From positions 1-64,000 of the forward strand of contig NW_003546275.1 of assembly GCF_000090795.2 (NCBI RefSeq): a DNA stretch of 64,000 nucleotides, in the 5' to 3' direction. Numbering within the stretch: position 1 is the stretch's first letter; each line of letters starts with the position of its first letter. Both the position numbers and the translations under genes were made by a program. Shown here in pieces: positions 1-10,700 of the stretch. The notes under the pieces were generated by a model. That model saw only the letters and a program-made list of their open reading frames with translations. It had not been told where the DNA came from and ran no database searches. The stretch comes from Amphimedon queenslandica. Lineage: Eukaryota; Porifera; Demospongiae; Haplosclerida; Niphatidae.

Positions 1-1353
1 AAAGGGAAGGAGGAGGTAATTTATATATTATTATTATTTTATTATTTTATATAAGAATCTTGACAATCTTTCCTTTCAAGGCAACAACCTCTACAATGAA
101 GAATTAAAAGAGACTCTCTCTAGGATTAGTTCGTCAGAGGAGAGAGAGCGCTACATTTTAATGGATTTTATAAATGCTCCGTCTTTTCCTAATTTTGTTT
201 TAAAAAAAGGCGAAAAGTCCATCAAAAAAATGAGAGTCATCAGTGAACTGGGAATATATGGTGCTTATGTAAGGTGAGACAGAAGTCAATAAAATTAATT
301 GTTTTATGGTTTAGAAAATTTATATACATGTACTTATGTTGCATAGCAAGTTTGAACTAATTCCAATCAAAATTAGATTTTTTACGAATTTTTAAAGTTA
401 CTCAAAAATTGGGCCAAAGCCTCTGTACAGTGTCTCGGGCCAAATTTTGGCAAAATTGACCAGGAGAGAATTTTCCATTTTTATGATATTTTCTGATGCA
501 TATACATGTACTTATGTTGTGTAGCAAGTTTGAACTGATTCCGATCAAATTTAAATTTTTTACGAATTTTTAAAGTTACTCAAAAATCGGGCCAAAGTCC
601 CTGTACTATGGTACAGTGTCTCGGGCCAAATTTTGGCAAAATTGACCAGGAGAGAATTTTCCATTTTAAGGATATTTTCTGATGCATATATATGTACTTA
701 TGTTGTGTAGCAAGTTTGAACTGATTCCGATCAAATTTGGATTTTTTAACGAATTTTTAAAGTTACTCAAAAATCGGGCCAAAGTCCCTGTACTATAGTA
801 CAGTGTCTCGGGCCAAATTTTGGCAAAATTGACCAGGAGAGAATTTTCCATTTTAAGGATATTTTCTGATGCATATATATGTACTTATGTTGTGTAGCAA
901 GTTTGAGCTTGTTCCGATGAAAATTGAATTTTTTTAGAAATTTTAAAGTTGATTCCTATTAAAATTGGATTTTTTAAAAATTGCTGCACTATTAAAGTTG
1001 ACTATTATACCATTGGCTATAGTACAGGGAATTTTTTCATAAATGGCGAGGAAGAAATTCTATTTGTTTTTTATTACATTTTGTGATGCACATACAGAGT
1101 TTAGGTTGATATTAAATCAAAGTTTTATGTCATCTAATAGCAATAGCATTACAAATAATGATAGTAGCATCATTTCTAATTTTTTATTAGAAGAAACAAT
1201 GAGGTTTTGCTGAACACTGCACCAGGTCATTTATTAAGGAGCAAGCCGTCGGACTGTGATGAAGGGGGTGTGTCTATTGGCGTTGCTGCATTAGATTCAC
1301 TGCATTTAATGTCTAACAATGATTATTATAAAGTCCTACATGACAACAGCTAA
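1..1353 (+). CDS. GSS: Glutathione synthetase, 3' part (C-terminal end)
   Basis: Eukaryotic-type ATP-grasp glutathione synthetase, which joins gamma-glutamylcysteine and glycine in the cytosol. The 5' end lies outside the window. Exons read as <1-15, 81-273 and 1191-1353, all with GT-AG boundaries and matching phases. Across the first junction the translation gives REGGGNNLYNEEL, the glycine-rich substrate loop of the family. This is followed by SSEERERYILMDFI and VISELGIYGAYVR, closely matching the animal enzymes. The last exon carries GHLLRSKPSDCDEGGVSIG, the conserved C-terminal region that closes over the active site. The stop TAA at 1351-1353 is only 10 bp from the convergent stop of the next gene. 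The 917-bp second intron holds a tandem repeat array. Identification is by recognised family sequence. Confidence 0.93.
331..1040 (+). repeat. Intronic tandem array of ~180-bp palindrome-cored repeat (array a)
   Basis: Four units start at about 331, 509, 695 and 882, judged from the recurring start TACTTATGTTG, giving periods of 178, 186 and 187 bp. The last unit is shortened and diverged. Each unit contains a segment like AGTTTGAACTGATTCCGAT, then AAAGTCCCTGTACTATNGTACAG, then CTCGGGCCAAATTTTGGC. The array sits wholly inside the last GSS intron, sense to the gene. Related arrays lie near 17.1, 23.7, 44.7, 54.8 and 57.1 kb. Confidence 0.9.
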
Positions 1354-1363
1354 TTTAACCATT

Positions 1364-2814
1364 TTATATCATTGAATGTGTCCTTTGAGACACTTTCTTT
1401 TCAATAATGATCCTTTCTTCTGATTTTGAATTAGTTAGTTCTTTTGGTGACGTGTTTGTTTTAATTGTGCTGCTTGTTCCTGGCAGTACATCAATAGATG
1501 CTCCTTTTGGTCTTGTAGTTGGTTTAGGCGAAACATCATGTGCTGTATCAAATGTATTTGATCTTTTAAATTCTGATTTTGATTTTGATTCAATTTCTTG
1601 AGCTGATTCAACCCTTGTTGTGTCAGTCTGGTAGTGTGCTGATTCCATTCCTGGAGTTTTAACTTCCATTGATTCTGATTTAATAATAGTATCATGAGTT
1701 GGGTGTACTATAGCTGAGTTTGATGGATCAAGTTGTGATTTATCAACTGGTGCAACTTTTATTACCTTGACTGGTTCCTCATTCAAAGCCTCCCAACTTA
1801 AATCAAAGGATTTTGTTTCATTAATGGATTCTTTTGAGTTTTGTGTTTGACTTTTAAACTCTCCTTCAGCAGTTAGCTTGATTGTTTGTGATTCTGATTT
1901 CTTGTAAGGAGCATCAAGTGGGACTGGTAGATCAACCCCTTCAGCATTTTTAGATTCTTCTCCTGATGATGTCTCATTATTATTTGACAATGTAGCTGGT
2001 GATGATATTGCTTTATTTCCTTGATCTTCATCTTGTATTACTTGTGTTGCCACGAATGTATCCAAAGTATCATTATTATCATCATTGATTTGACTGGCAC
2101 CCGGCATTAATAGACCAAACACCTGTATGGCAATGACACTCAATATTCCTGATATTATATGAAAAACCACCAGAACAACAAGTGTTGCATAAAGTGAGCT
2201 TGGTATAGACCCACAGGACCTGACGCCAGAGAAAAAGTGAGGACGGCCACTTAATAATGAAACATAGCAAACTCTATCATTCTCAAGTATGTCACAACAG
2301 TAGCAAGTCTGAGATGGATAGGTTAGATTTGTGCAAGCTGGATTATTGGAGCAGGGAGTCTGCATGGCTGAACTAGTGTGAGCACATCTGTCAAAGTTTA
2401 TTTGAGATAAGTAGAAGGCTCCAATGCCATCAATCATTGCAGCTATAAGGCTGCCTAGCAGTGATCCAATGCAGAGGATTCCATTAATAAAAGGCTAAGA
2501 AAAGAGAAAAATCAATTATATTGTTATACAACAGCTATTCAACTGCACTCATTACTGACCATTTTATCTTGCATTTTATCATGAAAAAATTTTTTTAGAA
2601 CAATTAAGCAAATTCTTCCAATAGCAAGTGCCCCAGTAAAGATGCCAGCCCAAAATGATCCCAAAGCATACTGTGGTGTGACAAATGTTGCTGACAAACC
2701 CAAAGAAAAGACTAAGATGGAGACAAAGAGTTGTACGATGTTGACTGATAAGGAAATGATGAGAGGAAGTCGCTTTTTAAGCTTACAGTATGGCACAACA
2801 ATCAGTGTAGACAT
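1364..2814 (-). CDS. Four-transmembrane protein with long Ser/Thr-rich cytoplasmic tail (CD20/MS4A-like topology)
   Basis: Two exons on the minus strand: 2560-2814 (start ATG at 2812-2814) and 1364-2494, joined in phase 0, giving about 461 aa. Exon 1 encodes a short N-terminus, then hydrophobic segments around LPLIISLSVNIVQLFVSI and YALGSFWAGIFTGALAI. Exon 2 adds a third segment (PFINGILCIGSLLGSLIAA), a Cys-rich loop with about nine cysteines and a CYCC cluster, and a fourth segment (LYATLVVLVVFHIISGILS). A tail of about 250 residues rich in Ser, Thr, Lys and Glu follows. Three close segments, a Cys loop, a fourth segment and a long tail resemble the MS4A/CD20 or ENTREP topology, but I do not recognise an ortholog. 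The gene is divergent from the GABA-B-like receptor, with 218 bp between start codons. Confidence 0.8.
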
Positions 2815-3032
2815 TGTATTTATCTGTTACTATGGAAATAATTATGCATGGGTTTTAAAAACATGTTTCTTCTTGCATTAATGGTTGCTATGTTAGCATG
2901 ATAAAAAAAATGCCAAAATTAATGCAAAATTTGCAAAAGCATGACGAGCCACGCCCACGCTGCTAATTTCCTCTAATCCTTTTTGGTTCATAACTTACCT
3001 TTTTAGTTCAATATTTTTGTTTCCCGTTGATC
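2815..3032. promoter_or_regulatory. Shared promoter between the four-TM gene and the GABA-B-like receptor
   Basis: The 218 bp separate two divergent start codons, so both promoters must lie here or inside the 5' exons. A CACCC/GC-type patch (GCCACGCCCACGC) lies at about 2948-2960. No TATA box in a convincing position was seen. Function is inferred from position. Confidence 0.5.
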
Positions 3033-6000
3033 ATGTCTCTCCAGTTGATCTTTCTCTGTATCTGTGCCCTTGCTTCCATTTCTCATGGCTCCTTTCCACT
3101 CGTATATCCTCAGCCATCAGCAGAGAGCAGCAATGCAACAAGCCTATACCTAGCAGTCATGATGTCCTTTAATGGAACATTTCTCAGTTCTGGGACTATT
3201 CCAGGAATACAGATAGCACTGGACCTCATTAATGAGCAAGAAGACCTTTTACCTGGCTACAAGCTTCACTATATAGCACTAGACTCCAGGGTAAACAGCA
3301 ATTAATATTGAAACTATAATAATGATAATTATTAATCCTTTTAATGCAACTAGTGTAATCACACCATTGCATTGGATTCGTTATTTAAACAACTTATCTC
3401 AGATACACAAAGAGTGGGTGTAATTGGTGCAGGCTGCTCAGTAGCTACAGAGCCAACGGCTGAGATTAGTCATTACTATAACATCACCCAGGTGCGATCT
3501 TTAGCTATGCATACACTATCAGATAATATCGTAACCACACGTTTTCGTATTAGGTTTCATGTGCCTCTTCTTCGCACAATTTGGCCAACAGAGTCAAGTA
3601 CAAAGCATATTTTCAAATGCTTCCAAGTGCAATAAACTTGGTCCCTGCGATAGGGGCCATCTGCCTCCGGTACAGATGGCGTCATATTGGAATAATAGCT
3701 CAAGACGAAAACCTTTTCACACAAGTGAGTTCATTTTGTTTCCAAGAGGTTGCATGCATGCCGTTCTTTTGTAATAGACTGTTGGGATGCTTACTACTCT
3801 TTTTTTGAGTGAGAACATAACCTGGGGGCTGAGAAAATTCCAATCTTCAGACGGACCTACATCTTTGGGAAAAAATCTCTTTGTAAGCTCGCATGTGTGT
3901 CAAGATCATAATTACGTGCCGATTTATAATTATTTTCCCAAAAAGTTTATTTTAAAATTTAATTATTTTATTGTTTGTCAATTGATTTTTGCTTTTTCAA
4001 AACAATGGTAAACCAGTAATGCATTGTCAGATAATTTCTGTAGGGATGTTTATGTCTTTGTTTCTTCTACCAGCTATTTGTTTCCTTTACAGTTAAGTTA
4101 CTGTAAAAAAATTAAAACAATAATCTAAAGATAGCAATCTAGTATGAAGGATTAAGCCCACATACGATGTTGCTAGCAACATTGTGGTTAGTTTCATTTT
4201 GTGAGCAACATGCTGCAAGAAATAAAACAGCTGTCTATTTGTTGCTTACAAAGTCAAAGTATTAGAAAAAGCTTGCACCACTTTGCTAGTACATATTAAG
4301 AGAAATTTTGAATATAATCATAACACTGAACATATTATTCATAAAAGGCATATTTGTATTATGAAAGTTTATTTACACTCATCAATTTCATCAAGAGTAA
4401 ATAATACCTCATGCATGAAGCAAATTAGTGGAATGAACTTCATTTCTCACTGTACACCCCTGCCCTTATACTTTTAATTTCTATAGGAAACGAGAGAAAG
4501 GATTGTATTTCTAGCAATGTACCCTGGACATGCTCTTACTGTTGTTTGTGAGGTGAGTGGAACTAACTATAAATGAATTGTAACTGTCAGTGATTATAAC
4601 TGTGTGGTGTTAGTCCAGTGTATGGTTGTATGTTTGTGATGTTTTTATAACATATTTCTAAACAGTCACTTTATGCGTCATACTAGTACTACTTTACACC
4701 ACTCTGTTGTTGTAGGCCTATAAGAAAAACCGTGTGTACCCACGCTACACTTTTATAATATATGGTTGGTATTCTCCAACCTGGTGGACATCATCAGCCT
4801 CTTCCATTGATTGTTCAAGAGAAGAGATTGAGTCTGTACTGCATTATAGCATTGCAGTCCTCCAGCACCAATTTGGCACTGATAGAACACAAAGCACCAT
4901 ATCAGGGATTGTGAGTAGAAGCAACACTTGTAACATAAACCGATTATCAATTCTCTTAACAGAGTTATGACACATATCATGGAATGTATGACAAAAGGCT
5001 GTCAAGTTTTGGTTACAGATACTCGACCCACAACATACAGTGTTTTGATGGTGTCTGGGCCTTTGCTCTTGCTCTTAATCAAACTATTAATGGTAAGACT
5101 AAGAGATATTTCTGCTACAGTTATGTACTTGCAATTAGATCAAACTAGCACAATATTAAGTTTTAATAATATTAATATAGTTAATAAATATTATTTGTGC
5201 AGATTTGAAAGAGAATGAAACACTCAGTAGACTGGCTCAAGAGAGTGAAGGCTGGGAAGATACTGAAACAGAATTTAGAATAGAAAATGCAACATACAAG
5301 AACAATGTCATTCAGCAGATGATGTTTGGCCATCTTGAGAGGACCAATTTCCTTGGAATTACAGTAACTTATGAATATTTAAAAAATAAAATACTAACAA
5401 TGCTTATAAAATTTGCAGGGAAATGTATCTTTCACAAATATTGGTATTAGAAGGGTCAATAGGCTGAGAGTATTCCAGTACAGATACACTGGCAACAATA
5501 CATTTGGTACAGTAGAATTCGCTTCTGTTCCAGCATTGGGAAACTACACCACCCTTGAGTATTACAATGGAGAATCAGACTCTACAGTTTGGCCATGTAA
5601 CTAATGGAATATTAAATAATTTACTTGTTGTTTCATTTTACTACAAAATAGCTCAAGTCCCATACGATGGTGTGGCAGAGATTGAAATTGTGTCAGTCCC
5701 AATACCAATATCAGTTGTGTTTTCATTGCTGGCTGGTGCTGGTATGATCTTTGGTGTTATTTGCTTAGTTTTTGTCATTGTTTACAAGAAGAACAAGTAA
5801 GCTATACCTTCATTAGTATTAAGAGGAGTGTATTGGTTTGTCACTTGTAGGTTGGTCCGTTTAACAAGTCCTAAGCTAAATGTACTTATCATCATTGGTA
5901 GCTTGATAATGTATTTCAGCGTTATTCTGTATACTCTGCCTGTGTATGATTCTTTTGGAAGGACTCTTCTATGCAATGTAAGCCTGTCCATATATGCATG

Positions 6001-7036
6001 CGTTATAGCTTGTAAGTATAATTTCTATTTATAGCTCGAACCAAGAGTATTTTCTCTCGGATATACTCTCAGCTTTTCGACGATACTGGCCAAAATGTGG
6101 CGAGTGTATTATATCTTTACTAATCCAAAGCCAAATAGAAAAGTATACAGTATTCCTGATGATTTATATAGTTCATATATCTATGCACATTATAGGCTAT
6201 CAAGGACTGGCACTTGTCTCTGTTTGTTCTTGCTGCTGTATCAGTTGATTTGCTCCTCTTGGGTCTACTGGCTGGATATAAGGGAGGGAGGCCTGAGGCA
6301 TATCTGGTCAGGAATAATGAAAATCCTTCAGACGAGAGAGGAGTAAGCATAACATGTCATGCATTCAATAGGGTCTCTTTGTCTTTTCTTGTAGACTCTT
6401 GGCTACATAACAGACTACTATGTATATACTTGTGATTCGCATGAGCACAGCATTTTTCTTGGAATAATATTTGGATTCAAGGCTATTCTTCAAGTCGCTG
6501 CACTTTTCCTTGCCTTTGGCATACGTAAAGTGAAAGTCAGAGGTCTTAACGATTCCAAGTTTGTCGGTCTAATGGTGTACATATCAAGCATCATACTCAC
6601 AATCCAAATCATTGTATCCGTCACCCTCAATCATTACCAGTTTGCCTTCTCCATCCTGTTTGGATTGTCCATCATTATCAACACTACCGTCATACTGGGT
6701 CTTCTTTTCTTTCCTCAGGTAGTCGTGAGCATCAATGATGCCATACTTTTTTTATTTTTTGGTAGATGGTGGGTGTTTATAAGGATCCGGAGGGTAAAGA
6801 GGTATTTGTAGGTGAACAGATGAAAGTGAAAGTGAAAACAGTACTCACCTCCAATGAAGGTGCTGTAAGCAACATTGTCAGCAGTCCTTTCATGGATGAC
6901 AAGCAAAAAATTGAAGCACTCGTTCAAAAGATTAACGAAATGCAGGAAAACGATGTTGTAAGAAAATAATTCTATTTCCATGATGTGAATGTCTTTATAC
7001 TTTATTTTGCAGGATATGAAGGACACTGCAACTTAG
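3033..7036 (+). CDS. GABA-B-like metabotropic (class C) G-protein-coupled receptor
   Basis: Sixteen exons: 3033-3290, 3354-3491, 3554-3724, 3778-3882, 4487-4552, 4716-4910, 4963-5092, 5203-5363, 5419-5596, 5652-5796, 5851-5977, 6035-6142, 6196-6342, 6395-6718, 6766-6957 and 7013-7036. All phases are consistent, giving 822 aa. Residues 1-22 look like a signal peptide. Residues 30-500 form the periplasmic-binding-protein-like Venus flytrap (GAGCSVATEPTAEISHYYN, YGWYSPTWW, DGVWAFALALN). Seven transmembrane segments follow from exon 10. They include the GABA-B hallmark LNDSK in exon 14, and the typical Cys-rich domain of mGluRs is absent. The short cytoplasmic tail has a weak coiled-coil stretch (KIEALVQKINEMQEN). 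Ligand identity is uncertain, because the Glu that binds the GABA amino group in human GABBR1 appears replaced. Sponges carry many GABA-B-like receptors. Confidence 0.93.
4150..4255. mobile_element. Degenerate MITE fragment, same family as 49308-49487
   Basis: It lies inside intron 4 of the GABA-B-like receptor. The stretch beginning AAGCCCACATACGATGTTGC, through GCTAGCAACATTGTGGTTA and GCAACATGCTGCAAGAAATA, to TCTATTTGTTGCTTACAAAG parallels the near-perfect hairpin at 49308-49487. The right arm is truncated or eroded. Assignment is by eye from shared words in the same order. Confidence 0.65.
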
Positions 7037-7212
7037 ATGCGCTTGCTCCTAATCGCTATAAACTGTATCACAAATAATTCCTGTCACTTTTTATTATCAT
7101 TAGCAACAACATTATTTAGAAAAAAAATAGATCTAGTTTGTCGAAAAAATTTAATAATGAAGGGACAGTCAATTGAGCAGCATATTAGGTAGTGTAGCAA
7201 AGAGTGTCAACT

Positions 7213-7596
7213 TTACTGGGATCCGTTGGTGTTAAAGATGTCAGTGTAGAGATACAACTGCCCACCAATCCTCTTCCAAATCACAACATACTTTCCATCA
7301 TCAAAAGTAGACCCGTCTCCCTTGTAGAAAGTGTAGGAGCCTCTCTCGTAAACTACATCTCCTCCACCCATTGGACCAACTTCTACAGTTCGCAGGACCA
7401 CTTTAGTAGCCCCAGCATCACGAACTGATTGGAAGATCTTGGGGACAGCCTCCCTGCCCTCCATGACTCCAGCACCAGTAGGCATTAGCTTGCAATCCTC
7501 GGAATAGCATAAAGAAAGAGCGGCCATATCTCCCTTGTCAAAAGCTGCCATAAACTTGACGTTACAAGCCTCAATTTCATCTTTTAATGTAGACAT
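7213..7596 (-). CDS. SnoaL/DUF4440-like NTF2-fold protein, 127 aa
   Basis: An intron-free ORF of 127 aa from ATG at 7594-7596 to a stop at 7213. The pattern is typical of SnoaL-like and DUF4440 NTF2-fold proteins: an N-terminal helix, then FMAAFDKGDMAALSLCYSED, then CKLMPTGAGVMEGREAV, and a C-terminal beta sheet ending GKYVVIWKRIGGQLYLYTDI. Members of this superfamily bind small molecules or self-associate, and the sequence gives no substrate. No signal peptide or membrane segment is seen. It is convergent with the GABA-B-like receptor (176 bp between stops). On the same strand it lies 151 bp downstream of the PHKB stop, so its promoter must sit in that gap. Confidence 0.85.
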   Translation of the reverse strand: MSTLKDEIEACNVKFMAAFDKGDMAALSLCYSEDCKLMPTGAGVMEGREAVPKIFQSVRDAGATKVVLRTVEVGPMGGGDVVYERGSYTFYKGDGSTFDDGKYVVIWKRIGGQLYLYTDIFNTNGSQ

Positions 7597-7631
7597 TTTT
7601 ATGCTTCAGATTGCTTCTTCTTGCCTATTAT

Positions 7632-7637
7632 CACGTG
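7632..7637. promoter_or_regulatory. CACGTG E-box upstream of the SnoaL-like gene
   Basis: A perfect CACGTG within TATCACGTGATG, about 36 bp upstream of the start codon at 7596, in the 151-bp gap between PHKB and this gene. The same hexamer occurs in several other promoters of the window. Confidence 0.45.
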
Positions 7638-7747
7638 ATGTTAGCTTAGGTCTATAATGAGCTGATATTAGTTTATAATGATATTAATTGTATAGTGTTA
7701 AGAATTAAGAACAGTGAATCTCTTTCATGCCAGCTTTCTTGCCCCCT

Positions 7748-10700
7748 CTATGAGATGGAGCAGGAGCTATCCACCCCGCCTTCGAGTAAATGAGAGAGTA
7801 CAGCTCTGCTCATGTAAGTGATTGTACCACATGTCCCACCAACTGGAAGGCTATAAAAAGGATGCTAGGGAGAAAACATTTCAACTTGGAATGTTGCTGC
7901 ATATCTGTATACTTGTGTTTTGTCATGATCTTTGCCTACAGTGTATCGCTTATTTTCAATGTCAGTCTCTAACAATTGAAATGCATCTTGAAGTAGCTAC
8001 ATTAAGAGATATAACAGCAGTCTTTAATGATACGATCCCCAACCTTGTCAATGTTGATACAGTTGTTGTGACATAGCTCAGGGTTTCGTTCCAACACAGT
8101 AGAAAACACCATCAACAACTATAGAAGAGATGGAGAAGAAAAAGATGAGCAGATAGTGAAAGTGGCCAGTGGATCATATACATGTACATGCATGTACCTC
8201 AATGACTAGCTGTCTATATTCAGGATTAATTATCTCGCTTAAAAGTTGATCCACTTTCTTGCAGAAACTTTTCTCATGTCCCGATAGAACTTCAATTGTT
8301 GGATACTGCACAGTGGATGTACATGCATGATGAACAATCTCATTCCTTTTACTTGTGGTAATGTTTTTCCCCTAACAGTAATCCCACCAGATGCCTTCTT
8401 TAGTATTCCATAAACTATCAATACAGCTCAAGCATCATCCATCCATTAACAATGCTATACCTTTCAAGTAGAAATTTGGTGGGACACGGTTCAAAGCTCC
8501 ATTCAGTTGCCTCTGATATAGAGCTGTTCTATGTAGACACAGAGTCAGTGATGACTCAGGATGTTACAGTGGGTTACCTCTCAGGGTTTTCTAGTAGTGT
8601 TTCCTTTAAAAGCTTTTTTATTTGATATGGAGATAACTGATACAGGATCTAATTAATAGTATAATGATAAAAAATCCAATTTTGATCAGAATCAACTCAA
8701 AACTGATGCATACAAATAATTATGATAAAACTCGGTTTGTATCAGAAACAGTTTGTTCTCAGGGCTTACCTGACTACTAATAGATTTCCTATGCAATTCA
8801 GATTTCATTGCTTGTATTATCCAACTATAATAATAACAAATGAAAATGATATAATTACATCACACTTACCCTAATCTAAAGCAAAGCATACCATCAAACA
8901 TTTTATTAACGTCAGAGCGAGTGCTCAAACCGCCAAAATATATTAGGAGCTAGAAAAAAGTATGAAAAATTGAAAATATTTATGCATTATACAGTACAGA
9001 ATTTGCATGCATTTATACCAACCTCTTGTTGGAGGACAGCCTCAATGGGCTGGTATGGCATGCATTGCTGATACATGATCTGTGCTATCTCATTTGGAGT
9101 GAGTGGCTCTGTTATAGTGTACTCTGGAAAGCCAAAGACACCTATTGATATCTGGAGAGAGGGAAGGAGTAAGGAAGGACTGACTATAAGTGAGGGAACT
9201 TTCACTCTCAAACTTCATCTTTCACTCTATACATGTACCTCCTTTTCTTTAACCAATAAATGAGAGAGAGAAGGAGCCAGACAGTCCACGACTTTATTAA
9301 GTATGCTTGCAGCCAATCGAACGGCCATCCTGGGGTTCAAAATTTCAAATCAAAAGGATTAGAAAGCAGCTGAACATGTTCAGTATAACTAACCAATGCT
9401 TTCTCCTCGCAGCCTCTTCATAAAGGTTCTGTATATGATCAGTAATGGATACTAGATGAGAGAGAGTAGTGTCCAGTGAGGGGGTAAGAATGTTGAACTT
9501 GTGTACCTCTATCAAGAAGATAGTCCAAACCTGCTTTATTACCAACCTCTGAGAACAGGTATATTTTACCTAAAATGTTATTCTCCCCCTACTCAGAGTG
9601 AGATAATGAAGAGGCTGGACTGTATCCTTACCTCTATCAAATATTTTAAATGATCAACAGAATGAACCTTCAAATCCTAAAGAAATAACTATTATAAACA
9701 CTCTTTACTTTTATCCCTCCCTTCTTTCTCTCTCCTCTCTCTCTTCAAACTAACAGCTGGCCCATAAGTTGGTTCTTCCTCTAAATCAACTGGCCCTGGC
9801 TCAAACCTCATGATTTGAAGCGTATCGCCATTCCCACCAGCAGTAACAGGAGTCCCAGCATCATCAGGGAATGAAGTAAGAGATGAAGACATACAAGTAC
9901 TCAGAGAAGACGACCTTGAGCGTAGTCTAGGACTCCTAGCAGCACATGTGCTATAAAGATACATACATTAATGGATCGGTCATTAGTAGACAAAAAAGGA
10001 TACTGCTCCAGTAGGTATATAATTCACTTACACAGCTTGTCTTACATCGTGCTGATCTCCTTCTCCAATACAATCCAACACATCCACACACGAGGTCGAT
10101 ACAAGAGCCTTAACAAAAACGTGAAAAACCCAAATAATAATGATTTTTTTCCTTTCTAGTACCTGTAGCCTGTCTAATCTAACTTTGACTCCTCCTACTT
10201 CCCCGCCTCTTAAATGAGCGAGAAATTTTATTGTGTCTTTGAAGTATTCTATCCTACAAGAAAGAAGGAGCCATTGGAAGATGCAGCTGAAAGAAAGATA
10301 GTAGGATACTGACTGGAAGAGATTCTGACGTAAAAGGAGAGTGAGAGTAGGCCTTCCTGTCATATTCCAATAACTGTTTAAAAATTTTATGGTCGACTGA
10401 AAGAAGACAAAGAAAAAATTAGAGAATTACTCCCCCTTTTCTCTCTCTCTCTCTCTCTCTCTCATGTGTAGCACCTTCACAGTGTCAATGAATAGCTTTA
10501 TATCGTAAGACATATAGAAATCATCAATACTCAGATCAGTTGGATAGAATACGGCTAACTGACCCAATATCTGATATATCTACAAGATAGACATTGCATG
10601 TGAATATAAACACAGCTACAAGGAATATAGCAGTTTCACCTTACTGGTCCCAATGGCTCCAATCGGTCGCATTGGTCTACCACTTAGTCCTAATTTCTTG

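Noticed and set aside
666-851. Small reading frame in the GSS intron, with similar peptides at 23765-24302 and 44881-45072
   Set aside because: They are translations of the ~180-bp palindromic repeat. The peptides are alike because the repeat is, and stop codons interrupt other units.
331-1040. CRISPR-like direct repeats
   Set aside because: Units are about 180 bp with no unique spacers, and the DNA is eukaryotic and intronic.
7790-8076. Plus-strand small ORFs between the SnoaL-like gene and PHKB
   Set aside because: The opposite strand holds the last two PHKB exons with family-level similarity. The plus frames have none.
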